From assembly GCA_964442075.1 (NCBI GenBank), contig CAYTWH010000012.1, positions 22,388 to 86,387 of the forward strand: a stretch of DNA of 64,000 bases, in the 5' to 3' direction. A model generated the notes under the pieces. The model saw nothing but the letters and a program-made list of their open reading frames with translations, was not told where the DNA came from and made no database searches. Position 1 is the first letter of the stretch, and every line of letters begins with the position of its first letter. The position numbers and the translations under genes are program-made. Source of the stretch: CAYTAU01 sp964442075 (GTDB lineage: Bacteria > Bacteroidota > Bacteroidia > Bacteroidales > CAYTAU01). Shown in pieces: positions 56,076 through 63,984 of this stretch.

Positions 56076-58202
56076 ATGTATAATTTAATTAAAAAAGAAA
56101 TCGACCTTGGTAATGGTCGTATTATTGAAATTGAAACAGGAAAACTTGCAAAACAAGCAGATGGCGCTGTTGTTGTAAAAATGGGAAAAACAATGTTACT
56201 TGCCACTGTAGTTTCTTCATCTAAAGCCAGAGAAGGTTTGGACTTTATGCCTCTTTCATGTGAGTTTAGAGAAAAATATGCTTCTACAGGAAGATTCCCA
56301 GGCGGTTTTATAAAAAGAGAAGCAAGACCTTCAAATCATGAGATATTAATCGCGAGACTTATTGACAGGGCTTTAAGACCACTTTTTCCTAGTGATTATC
56401 ATGCCGATACATTCGTAAACGTAGAATTAATATCTTCAGACAAAGAAGTTATGCCCGATTCTTTAGCAGGATTAGCTGCATCTGCAGCATTATCAGTTTC
56501 TGATATTCCATTTAATGGACCAATATCAGAAGTAAGGGTAGCCCGTATTGATGGGAAATTTATGATTAATCCTACTTTTGAGGAGAAAGAAAAAGCTGAC
56601 ATTGACATTATAGTTGCCGCAACCAAAGAAAATATTATGATGGTTGAAGGAGAAATGAACGAAATATCAGAAGCAGAAATGTTAGATGCTATTAAATTTG
56701 CTCATGAAACGATAAAAATTCAATGTGAAGCTCAGATTGAAATGGCAAAAGAGTTAAAAATAACTAAAAGAGAATATTGTCATGAAAATAATGATGAAGA
56801 ATTAAAAGAAAAAGTTAATAAAGAAACATATCAAAAAATATATGATATTGCCAAGCAGGGACTTGCTGACAAGCATAAAAGAAAAGAACTGTTTGATGCT
56901 GTTAAAGAAGAATTTATCTCTCAATATGATGAAAAAGATGAAATTAACACAGAATTAGTTAATAAATATTTTCATGATGTTCATAAAGATGCTGTAAGAC
57001 GTGTTTTATTAGACGAAGGTGTTAGACTTGACGGAAGAGATACTGACGAAATTCGCCCTATTTGGGGAGAGGTTAATTATTTGCCGGGAACACATGGCTC
57101 AGCAATTTTTACACGCGGAGAAACACAATCTTTAACAACTATAACTTTAGGAACAAGACTTAATGAACAAAGTATAGACGGAGCTATTATTCAGGGTTCT
57201 GAGAAATTCACTCTTCATTACAATTTTTTGCCTTTTTCAACAGGTGATGCTCGTCCATACAGAGGGGTTGGTCGTCGTGAAATAGGACACGGAAATTTAG
57301 CCCTCAGAGCATTAAAGAAAATGGTGCCGGGTGAAGCAGAGAATAATCCATATACAATACGTGTTGTTTCTGATATTTTAGAATCAAACGGTTCGTCATC
57401 AATGGCAACTGTGTGTGCGGGAACACTAGCACTTATGGATGCAGGTGTTAATATTAAAAAACCTGTTTCTGGTATTGCAATGGGTTTAATTACCGATAAC
57501 AATTCAGATAAATATGCTATACTTTCCGATATTTTGGGAGATGAAGATCATCTTGGAGATATGGACTTTAAAGTTACTGGAACTCGTGATGGAATTACCG
57601 CAACTCAAATGGATATAAAAGTTGATGGTTTACCTTATGAAGTTCTTGCTAAAGCATTAGAACAAGCAAAAAAAGGAAGGCTTTTTATTCTTGATGTTAT
57701 GAAAGAAATAATTGCTGAACCAAACAATGATTACAAACCACATGCTCCAAGAATGGAAAGAATTATTATTAAAAAAGAAATGATAGGTGCGGTTATTGGT
57801 CCTGGAGGTAAAGTAATTCAGGAAATTCAAAGTACAACAGATACAGTAATAGTAATTGAAGAAGTAGACGACACAGGTGTTGTAGATATTGCTTCAAGCA
57901 ATAAAGAAGCTATTGATGCAGCAATGCAAAGAATCCGTGAAATTACTCAAGCTCCTGAGGTTGGTAAAGTTTACAAAGGGAAAGTAGTTTCTGTAGTTTC
58001 TTTTGGAGCGTTTATCGAAATTTTTAAAGGAACTGAAGGATTATTACATATTTCAGAAATTGAATGGCACAAAATACGTGCAGTTGAAGATGTATTAAAA
58101 GTAGGTGATATTATAGATGTTAAATTGATTGAAGTTGATAAAAGATCGGGTAAATTAAAACTTTCTCGCAAGGTTTTATTAGAAAAGCCTATTAGAGAAT
58201 AA
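56076..58202 (+). CDS. pnp: Polynucleotide phosphorylase
   Basis: A 708-residue 3'-5' phosphorolytic exoribonuclease and degradosome-type enzyme. Two RNase PH-like domains are separated by an all-alpha domain (~220-300). The second PH domain has GAIIQGSEKFTLHYNFLPFSTGDARPYRGVGRREIGHGNLALRAL and the catalytic DILGDEDHLGDMDFKVTGT. The KH domain has GPGGK at 575-579 and the S1 domain begins near 629 (GKVYKGKVVSVVSFGAFIEIFKG). The length is normal. It lies downstream of rpsO after a terminator, so it probably has a separate start; read-through is possible. Confidence 0.98.
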   Translation: MYNLIKKEIDLGNGRIIEIETGKLAKQADGAVVVKMGKTMLLATVVSSSKAREGLDFMPLSCEFREKYASTGRFPGGFIKREARPSNHEILIARLIDRALRPLFPSDYHADTFVNVELISSDKEVMPDSLAGLAASAALSVSDIPFNGPISEVRVARIDGKFMINPTFEEKEKADIDIIVAATKENIMMVEGEMNEISEAEMLDAIKFAHETIKIQCEAQIEMAKELKITKREYCHENNDEELKEKVNKETYQKIYDIAKQGLADKHKRKELFDAVKEEFISQYDEKDEINTELVNKYFHDVHKDAVRRVLLDEGVRLDGRDTDEIRPIWGEVNYLPGTHGSAIFTRGETQSLTTITLGTRLNEQSIDGAIIQGSEKFTLHYNFLPFSTGDARPYRGVGRREIGHGNLALRALKKMVPGEAENNPYTIRVVSDILESNGSSSMATVCAGTLALMDAGVNIKKPVSGIAMGLITDNNSDKYAILSDILGDEDHLGDMDFKVTGTRDGITATQMDIKVDGLPYEVLAKALEQAKKGRLFILDVMKEIIAEPNNDYKPHAPRMERIIIKKEMIGAVIGPGGKVIQEIQSTTDTVIVIEEVDDTGVVDIASSNKEAIDAAMQRIREITQAPEVGKVYKGKVVSVVSFGAFIEIFKGTEGLLHISEIEWHKIRAVEDVLKVGDIIDVKLIEVDKRSGKLKLSRKVLLEKPIRE

Positions 58203-58250
58203 AAACATTTTCTCTAAAATGGAAAAATATTAATAAATCCATATAACAAA

Positions 58251-58286
58251 AAAGCCACTCAAAATTAATTTGAGTGGCTTTTTTAT
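58251..58286. terminator. Bidirectional terminator between pnp and rpmH
   Basis: AAAAGCCACTCAAA / TTTGAGTGGCTTTT with a TTAA-like loop and flanking A and T runs. The two genes converge on it. Confidence 0.92.
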
Positions 58287-58309
58287 GTTTATTTTATAAT
58301 GTTTTTTTA

Positions 58310-58468
58310 CTATACTTTATGTCTTGGTTCGTCAGAAACACCTAATTTTACTCTTCCTTTTGCTCTTCTGGCAGCTAAAATTTTTCTGCCGGCGGCAGTT
58401 GCCATCCTTAGTCTAAAACCGTGTTTGTTTTTTCTTTTTCTATTCGATGGTTGAAATGTTCTTTTCAT
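58310..58468 (-). CDS. rpmH: Ribosomal protein L34
   Basis: A 52-residue basic protein of the large subunit. It begins MKRTFQPSNRKRKNKHG and contains FRLRMATAAGRKILAARRAKG, the universal L34 core, ending LGVSDEPRHKV. It lies between the pnp terminator and its own promoter. dnaA, often next to rpmH in other bacteria, is not here, as is usual in Bacteroidota. Confidence 0.97.
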   Translation of the reverse strand: MKRTFQPSNRKRKNKHGFRLRMATAAGRKILAARRAKGRVKLGVSDEPRHKV

Positions 58469-58514
58469 AATTTATATAATTAGATATTATTCAATAATTA
58501 AAAATTCGGACTGC

Positions 58515-58544
58515 AAAAATATAGTTTTTTTTCGATTTTCAAAA
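58515..58544 (-). promoter_or_regulatory. Promoter of rpmH
   Basis: On the minus strand TTTG (58541-58544) and TATTTTTG (58515-58522) are 18 bases apart, followed by CAGTCC, 47 bp before the rpmH ATG. Confidence 0.7.
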
Positions 58545-58570
58545 AAAAAAGTTTAATAATCCATTTTTTT

Positions 58571-58813
58571 TTATTCTTTCATAAATTTACCCATATCCAA
58601 AATGTTGCCGTTATTGTCTGAAATTTGATAGAAGTATATCCCTAATGATAGATTGGAAAGGGCAATAGTTGTCAAGTCTGCATCCATTGATATTTCATTT
58701 ATTGTTTTTACGATAGCAATTCAAAAAACTTCAGTTTTTGTCTTTAACATAAAAATACTCAAATTTTGAGAATCAGGAAAATGGATTGGGTTTATATTGG
58801 TTACAACTAAGTT
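58571..58813 (-). pseudogene. Nonsense-interrupted T9SS type A sorting domain
   Basis: This stretch is in the same frame as the gene that ends at 58814, beyond its TAA stop. It reads VVTNINPIHFPDSQNLSIF, then a TGA at 58721-58723, then IAIVKTI, DADLTTIALSNLSLGIYFYQ and GNILDMGKFMKE before a final TAA at 58571. The pattern (NP start, LSNLSLGIYFYQIS, terminal KFMKE) is a T9SS sorting tail. Two stop codons separate it from any start, so it is not made as a protein. Confidence 0.75.
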
Positions 58814-59458
58814 TTATTTTATTTGAAGCATCTTGTCTTTCCATTTATAAACATTTTCGTTATACTTACATGTATCTGTGTCCAAGTCTAGGTTCAAGTT
58901 ATATATTGTATACATAGTATGTAGGGAATAATGTAAGCTCTTGGTTTTAATCTTCGATAAGGCATTATCCTTATCGAAATAAACAGTTGATTTGGATATA
59001 GTCCTGTTGATTATATCTCCACTATTTATTGGCATTACCCACATACTATTCTGTGCCAACAACACTGTATCGGTAATCATTTCTTTTTTATGATTATATA
59101 CATATAAAATGGTTTTATATTCACTATTACAACATGGCACTTCATTTCCTTTTAATAATTTTATTGTCTGATGAACAATTAGTATGCTATTCAGGCTGTC
59201 TTGTTTAATTATATACTTACCATAAACATAACTATTATTGCCATAGCTGGTATTTATCCTTCCTATTAGCTTAGATGTGTCAATATCAATATTCATCTTC
59301 TCTATTTTATAAGAGTAATCATATTTATACTCTATGTCTACCTCGAATAAAATAGGATTATTCTTCTCAATAACTTTATACTTATCGGGCTGAAAAATAT
59401 TTTGAGAAAACAGAACAGTAGATACAGCAATTAAGATAGTTGTAATTAGATATTTCAT
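58814..59458 (-). CDS. Unknown exported protein, possibly a T9SS cargo that lost its tail
   Basis: A 214-residue protein. The signal peptide is MKYLITTILIAVSTVLFSQ. The body is beta-rich (NPILFEVDIEYKYDYSYKIEKMNIDID, YGKYIIKQDSLNSILIVHQTIKLL) with a CC pair in EVPCCNSEYKTILYVY. No family recognised. The 81 codons after its TAA stop continue in the same frame into a degenerate T9SS sorting domain, so an ancestral version was probably about 295 residues and surface-directed. As it stands it would stay in the periplasm or be mis-sorted. Confidence 0.65.
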   Translation of the reverse strand: MKYLITTILIAVSTVLFSQNIFQPDKYKVIEKNNPILFEVDIEYKYDYSYKIEKMNIDIDTSKLIGRINTSYGNNSYVYGKYIIKQDSLNSILIVHQTIKLLKGNEVPCCNSEYKTILYVYNHKKEMITDTVLLAQNSMWVMPINSGDIINRTISKSTVYFDKDNALSKIKTKSLHYSLHTMYTIYNLNLDLDTDTCKYNENVYKWKDKMLQIK

Positions 59459-59558
59459 GCTGAAAACTTATCAATATTTATGCCAATTGCAGCGGCAGTA
59501 AATTACTAAAAAATGGCTTGGGTTTATCTTAGCTAAAGATTAAGTTTATTATTCCATT

Positions 59559-60311
59559 TTAATCTCCCTGTAATAATGCAAAATCAATAATAAATTCAGA
59601 TTCATTTTCTGCTGTTTTCCAAAAAACCTTTAATTTATTTGACGAAGCATATTCAGAATAAGTTGTAGGTATTTCTCGTGTACTAATATATTCTTCTGCT
59701 ACAGAATAACTATTTTCAGATATTTCGGGTTTTGTTTCGCTAAAAGTATTTTGTGATAATGTTTTAAATATTAATTTATCTATTTGTTCAATATCAATCC
59801 AATCTGTATGTACTTCATTTACATCTTCAATTGTCCATGTTCCACCCGATCCATCTTCGTTAAAAAATAGTGTTGAACTATATTGCTGTTCAATTTTAAC
59901 AATTTTGAGATCTTTATTAAGAGGATAAAAAAACAACTCTTTACCAAACATATCGCTACAATATATTATTGCAAGGTCAATATCTATAATATTATTTTTA
60001 ATAATGTTATCTGCTGTTTTTTCAAGTGGATAATCCATAGAACCCGGAACTTTAATTATAAACAGATCTGTAATTATTAATAAAGAATTTTCATCTTTTA
60101 ATTCTGCAACAAGACTGTCTTTGTAATTATTAATTGCCGGCTTTACATCTGTACTGTCATTAATTTTTACATTTGATGTATCGTCTTCAGTTTCTATTGA
60201 AACTTTATTATCTGTTTTTGTTTCATTTGCATTTGGCTCTGAACCCAACTCATTTTTACATGAGTAAAAACTAAATAATAATACTATTAAAATAATTGTT
60301 ATTGATCTCAT
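59559..60311 (-). CDS. Unknown lipoprotein, 250 aa
   Basis: The signal peptide ends in the lipobox LFSFYSCKNELGSEPN (Cys ~18), followed by an acidic serine/threonine/aspartate-rich linker. The mature part (ADNIIKNNIIDIDLAIIYCSDMFG, LYIVKIEQQYSSTLFFNEDGSGGTWTIEDV, NEVHTDWIDIEQIDKLIF) shows no known domain. It likely sits in the outer membrane. Its 3' flank shares about 35 bases of sequence with the 3' flank of the preceding gene (58775-58813), which suggests the two genes or their ends were copied from a common source. Confidence 0.68.
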   Translation of the reverse strand: MRSITIILIVLLFSFYSCKNELGSEPNANETKTDNKVSIETEDDTSNVKINDSTDVKPAINNYKDSLVAELKDENSLLIITDLFIIKVPGSMDYPLEKTADNIIKNNIIDIDLAIIYCSDMFGKELFFYPLNKDLKIVKIEQQYSSTLFFNEDGSGGTWTIEDVNEVHTDWIDIEQIDKLIFKTLSQNTFSETKPEISENSYSVAEEYISTREIPTTYSEYASSNKLKVFWKTAENESEFIIDFALLQGD

Positions 60312-60456
60312 AATTTTTATTTAATGTTTGTTATTGTATAACTTACATTATCAAAAGTACATAAAAGTAAATTGATTTGAAACTAATTGTATTTAATTAA
60401 ATGCTAAGCTTTATTGACACTAATTGCAAATCCGCACAAGTGGGGGTTTCTCTTTT

Positions 60457-60515
60457 TGGGCTAAAGCCCATTTGATTTTTGTATTTCACCCCCCCCCCCG
60501 ACCTAAAGGACGGGG
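60457..60515. repeat. REP-like palindromic intergenic element with poly-C tract
   Basis: The palindrome TGGGCTAAAGCCCA (60457-60470) is followed by a run of 11 C (60489-60499) and an imperfect palindrome CCCCGACCTAAAGGACGGGG (60496-60515). This GC-rich block in an AT-rich background resembles dispersed intergenic repeats of Bacteroidota. Confidence 0.6.
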
Positions 60516-60566
60516 CAACTGATTCACGACAGCTATCGGAGCATGGTTCGCACTTTTGCAATGCGT

Positions 60567-60971
60567 TTACTTTTCATTTCTTGGTTGCTTGCAAACTAAG
60601 CAAAATTCACGATGCACACATAATGTCTCGCCACAGTTATTGCAAATCCATCTTTTTTGTTCGTTTTGTACAAATTTTTCTAATCCCAGTTTTTTAATAT
60701 TGTTAAGATTGTCTATCATGCTCATATTGTATTTTGTTCTGTACCTTTTGTCTAATTGTTTTAAACGGGTGCATGGATATTTTTCACATTCGTAGCAAAA
60801 CTTTGAAGTAGTTTTTTTAAGATGCTCGCAATTTTTTATTCTGCATGATAGCCTTGACTTAGATTTATTTTTAGAAGCCTGTAAACATCCGTAACATTTG
60901 TTTTTATCTCTCAGGTAGGCAAGACAAATTCCGCAATTCATGCCACAGGGGGCAATAAGAGATTTATCCAT
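60567..60971 (-). CDS. DUF3795 cysteine-rich protein
   Basis: A 134-residue cysteine-rich protein matching the DUF3795 pattern: IAPCGMNCGICLAYLRDKNKCYGC, then CRIKNCEHLKKTTSKFCYECEKYPCTRLKQLDKRYRTKYNMSMIDNL. A C-terminal zinc-ribbon-like WICNNCGETLCVHREFCLVCKQP follows. At least 13 cysteines suggest metal binding. Function unknown. Its first 20 bases and 5' flank are repeated perfectly at 63892-63984. Confidence 0.85.
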   Translation of the reverse strand: MDKSLIAPCGMNCGICLAYLRDKNKCYGCLQASKNKSKSRLSCRIKNCEHLKKTTSKFCYECEKYPCTRLKQLDKRYRTKYNMSMIDNLNNIKKLGLEKFVQNEQKRWICNNCGETLCVHREFCLVCKQPRNEK

Positions 60972-61044
60972 TTCAATTTTTTTATTAAGCTTTAAAGATA
61001 TGGAATTTATTGTATTGTATAAAATGCTTTTGCATTATAGTAGT
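60952..61044. repeat. 93-bp perfect direct repeat, copy 1
   Basis: From GCAATAAGAG to TTATAGTAGT the sequence is identical to 63892-63984. It covers the first seven codons of the DUF3795 gene and its upstream region. The two copies flank 61045-63891. Confidence 0.95.
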
Positions 61045-61051
61045 TTGGCTT

Positions 61052-61067
61052 GCCTACCGTAGGCAGG
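61052..61067. repeat. Short palindromic repeat GCCTRCCGTAGGYAGG, copy 2
   Basis: GCCTACCGTAGGCAGG is a near-perfect palindrome and the second copy of the 1204-1219 element, here in an intergenic region next to the 93-bp repeat. Confidence 0.6.
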
Positions 61068-61093
61068 AAACTACTTTTTACTTGCGGCGGTGT

Positions 61094-61576
61094 TTATTTC
61101 AGTTTTTTAAACTCTGCTAAAAGCATATCAACTATTATTTTTTCTCTTTTAGCAGAATTAATATAATTTTTGCCATCAGAACCCATGAATTCTAAATATG
61201 TATAACGCGATTCGTTTTCTTTTAGTGAATTCAATCTTTTTGTCTTATCTTTTTCGTTTTTAAAAGGTTTGAACATTGCACTTTTTGTTTTCTCGGCAAA
61301 TAATCCATCGTTTAATTTGATTTCTAATTTTGAATCAATTCCATCTATTGAAATATCTTCCCATTTAATTATTCCTGTTATATTACTGCTTGGTACACCC
61401 CATTTTTTTATCAATGCTTCAATATGTTTATCCCTATCAACTGCTTCTAATGTAAATTGGCGAATTGTATCATTATTAATAATAATTTGTCCAATTGCAA
61501 TAGGGCTTTTTTCCTTTTGTGCAAATACATTAAAGGTAATTAATAATGTAAAACTGAATAACAATAGAATTCTCAT
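61094..61576 (-). CDS. Unknown small exported protein, 160 aa
   Basis: The start is placed at MRILLLFSFTLLITFNVFAQ, which opens the signal peptide. An in-frame ATG 81 bp upstream adds residues unlike a signal peptide. The mature part (IIINNDTIRQFTLEAVDRDKHIEALIKKWGVPSSNITGIIKWEDISIDGIDSKLEIKL) has no recognised domain. First of three exported-protein genes inside the repeat-bounded segment. Confidence 0.65.
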   Translation of the reverse strand: MRILLLFSFTLLITFNVFAQKEKSPIAIGQIIINNDTIRQFTLEAVDRDKHIEALIKKWGVPSSNITGIIKWEDISIDGIDSKLEIKLNDGLFAEKTKSAMFKPFKNEKDKTKRLNSLKENESRYTYLEFMGSDGKNYINSAKREKIIVDMLLAEFKKLK

Positions 61577-61624
61577 GTTTATAAATGTTTTATTTTTATC
61601 AAAATTAAATAAATATATATAATT

Positions 61625-61663
61625 AACAAAATCTCTTACAGCAAAAAAGCATGGCATTTAGTA
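61625..61663. repeat. Short imperfect repeat, copy 1
   Basis: ACAAAATCTCTTACAGCAAA and the following AAAGCATGG...TTAGTAC resemble 62822-62860 (ACAAAATCTCTTTCAGCAAA...TTAGCAC), about 32 of 38 bases matching. Both lie upstream of small exported-protein genes. Confidence 0.55.
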
Positions 61664-61686
61664 CTTCGAAAAGAATGATTATGATC

Positions 61687-62757
61687 TTAGTAAATTAATT
61701 TTTTCATTATTTCTGGATTTGCAACCCAGACAACAAAATATGGATAATCACTATCTTTTTCTTTTAGCATCAAAAGAAAAGGCTTGTTGAAAGTCAGGTC
61801 ATATGTGTAACGTAATATTGAAACTCCCCTATATCCTTTTAATTTTGCTTTTGATTTTATTTCAGCTCCTTTTTCATCTAATTTAAAAAATATTGTTTGT
61901 AAAGCTTCAGTAATTACATAATTATCAAATCTATTATTTAAAATCTTACTTCCTATTAACTCATTAAAATTATGTGTGATGTCTAAATTGAATTTAGGTA
62001 TTACAAGTCTTATACCCTCAAAGTTTTCAACTTTAGAATATGTAGAGTAATCGATATTTTCGATAATTTGTTTAGCTTGACCTCTATTTGGAATCATAGC
62101 ACATATTATTTCATCTTTTGATTTTTTTGGCAAAAGCTTTACAATAAAATCATCTTCTGATTTAAAGTAAACCTGCATTTGATTTGCCATTTCAACATGC
62201 TTAGTATTATCTGTTTTAAACTTTTGTATCCCAAAAGCTTCAACCCTAGCATACTCTGTTCCATTATCAGTTGTAGTATACGTAAAATCTATTCCATTTT
62301 TAATTTTTTCAAATTCTTCTTTAAACTTAAGATTTTTATATAAGAACGAATAAAATACAAAATCATTGGGATTGGGATTATCATCTATTGGCTCGAAAGC
62401 ATTATTAAATTTCTTTTTTAATGTTGAATTAATATCATCAACTAATTTCTTAGTAACCACTCCTGAGGCAATATAGCAATCATTTGGATTTATATACTTT
62501 TTGGCTTCTAGACCTTTGTTCAGTTTACTTGTAAGTTCTATTTCAGGTTTTAATTTAATGTCGCCATCTGCTTTTTCTTTAAATTCATTCCATACCATCT
62601 GAAAAGTAGAGCAATAAATATAATTAGATAAACTTGGTATGGTGTCTTGTAGATGTGGAATTACTTGTGTATAATTAGGTATTGAGGTATTTTGACTGAA
62701 AGCTACATTAGCTGTAATTATAATTATCAGAATTATTACTTTTATTTTCAAATGCAT
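61687..62757 (-). CDS. Secreted serpin-like protein
   Basis: A 356-residue protein started at MHLKIKVIILIIIITANVAFSQ (signal peptide; a longer ATG start 36 bp upstream is possible). Serpin-fold motifs occur in order: a strand-like VEMANQMQVYFKSEDDFIVKLLP, IICAMIPNRG, IRLVIPKFNLDITHNFNELI, a hinge-like FKLDEKGAEIKSKAKL at ~291-306, and LTFNKPFLLMLKEKDSDYPYFVVW at ~322-345. The last fits the serpin signature as I recall it. The hinge lacks the small-residue run typical of inhibitory serpins and the reactive loop is short, so it may not inhibit by the classical trap. Confidence 0.7.
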   Translation of the reverse strand: MHLKIKVIILIIIITANVAFSQNTSIPNYTQVIPHLQDTIPSLSNYIYCSTFQMVWNEFKEKADGDIKLKPEIELTSKLNKGLEAKKYINPNDCYIASGVVTKKLVDDINSTLKKKFNNAFEPIDDNPNPNDFVFYSFLYKNLKFKEEFEKIKNGIDFTYTTTDNGTEYARVEAFGIQKFKTDNTKHVEMANQMQVYFKSEDDFIVKLLPKKSKDEIICAMIPNRGQAKQIIENIDYSTYSKVENFEGIRLVIPKFNLDITHNFNELIGSKILNNRFDNYVITEALQTIFFKLDEKGAEIKSKAKLKGYRGVSILRYTYDLTFNKPFLLMLKEKDSDYPYFVVWVANPEIMKKLIY

Positions 62758-62821
62758 ATCTATCTTATTAAGTTTTATTAAGATTAAACGCATTAATTAT
62801 GAATATATTTTGCAAAATACT

Positions 62822-62860
62822 CACAAAATCTCTTTCAGCAAAAAGGCAGGAGTATTAGCA
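62822..62860. repeat. Short imperfect repeat, copy 2
   Basis: The counterpart of 61625-61663, upstream of the serpin-like gene (start at 62757). It may carry a shared promoter or be a relic of duplication. Confidence 0.55.
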
Positions 62861-62948
62861 CAAGATAGATGAGCTAATATTTTAAGGGCACTTCTTTTTT
62901 ATTTATACACAACGACAACATATAGGTGTGAGTTGGGGTGAGCTACAA

Positions 62949-63809
62949 TTAACTGTAGAACATTCGACGAACCATTATGCGTATCTTTTTGTCAAGCCCT
63001 TTCTCTTTAAGATATTTTTTTATCTCCTTTTTTGCATTAGCATTATGTACTTCAATAATTACACGCACTATATTTTCTTTGGTTAGCAGATTTTCTAATT
63101 GACTTATCTCATTTAAATAACTTATTCTATTAACAGGAAGGTCATAATTTTCAATCCCATTTACAAAGTAACCCTCTTGATTGGCTAGATTAATTATCTG
63201 AAGACTATCACACTTAGCTAGAACTAAAGGAATATGTTTTAAGGTATTATTACCAAGGTCAATTACTCTGAGTTTTTTTATTTCAGTTAACCAAGGTGGA
63301 ACATCTGAAATATTGTTTAAGCGAAATGTTAATACCTCAATATTTGGCAAATTGCAAATCCCCTTTGGTATTGAATCCTGTAAACAACAATCCAATAATA
63401 AACTTTTAAGATTTTTCAAACATAACAGCTCGTTAGGAAATACGCTTAAATCAAACCATCCAAGTTCCAAGACTTTTATTTTATTAAGTGTATTAAGCTT
63501 ATTTGTATCTATAATAAGTTTTTGTGGTATATGTGAAAGTTTTAGATTATCATGAAGCCTATTATCTAATCCATAAACACATAAACAACTTAAATTATTA
63601 AATTTTAAAATATTTTCTGATGGAAAAACAGTATCTGTATAATTATTGAAATAAACCATAGTATGCAAATCTGGCTTATCACCTATATTATTATCAATAA
63701 CATTATAAAAGAGATTATCATCACAACAACCGTAGCTCTCTTGAAAGATTGACTTTGTAGAACATCCGAAAAGTGAAATAAATATTATTGCAATTAAAAG
63801 TCTAATCAT
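62949..63809 (-). CDS. Leucine-rich-repeat lipoprotein
   Basis: A 286-residue lipoprotein. The lipobox is in ISLFGCSTKS (Cys 16). Central leucine-rich repeats include LNKIKVLELGWFDLSVFPNELLCLKNLKSLLLDCCLQDSIPKGICNLPNIEVLTFRLNNISDVPPWLTEIKKLRVIDLGNNTLKHIP, about four to five repeats of 22-24 residues. The C-terminus (LTKENIVRVIIEVHNANAKKEIKKYLKEKGL) is helical and basic. It probably sits at the surface or in the periplasm and binds a protein. Partner unknown. It is the last gene of the repeat-bounded segment. Confidence 0.8.
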   Translation of the reverse strand: MIRLLIAIIFISLFGCSTKSIFQESYGCCDDNLFYNVIDNNIGDKPDLHTMVYFNNYTDTVFPSENILKFNNLSCLCVYGLDNRLHDNLKLSHIPQKLIIDTNKLNTLNKIKVLELGWFDLSVFPNELLCLKNLKSLLLDCCLQDSIPKGICNLPNIEVLTFRLNNISDVPPWLTEIKKLRVIDLGNNTLKHIPLVLAKCDSLQIINLANQEGYFVNGIENYDLPVNRISYLNEISQLENLLTKENIVRVIIEVHNANAKKEIKKYLKEKGLDKKIRIMVRRMFYS

Positions 63810-63891
63810 TTCATATTTTAATTGTTTCCTCTCTCCCCCAAAGATACTATTTTTTTATTTACCACACGCTACAAAGCGTGCGGGAGCGGGA

Positions 63892-63984
63892 GCAATAAGA
63901 GATTTATCCATTTCAATTTTTTTATTAAGCTTTAAAGATATGGAATTTATTGTATTGTATAAAATGCTTTTGCATTATAGTAGT
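63892..63984. repeat. 93-bp perfect direct repeat, copy 2, with truncated DUF3795 start
   Basis: Identical to 60952-61044. On the minus strand it contains the DUF3795 start (MDKSLIA), which then runs into a CACGCTACAAAGCGTG hairpin region and stops after 18 codons. It therefore represents only the 5' end of the gene. Confidence 0.92.

Noticed and set aside
58721..58723. In-frame TGA as a possible selenocysteine codon in the sorting tail
   Set aside because: A TAA stop precedes it in the same frame, no SECIS-like hairpin was seen, and sorting domains do not use selenocysteine.
61577..61657. Longer N-terminus of the 160-aa exported protein
   Set aside because: The extra 27 residues would place a non-signal sequence before a good signal peptide.
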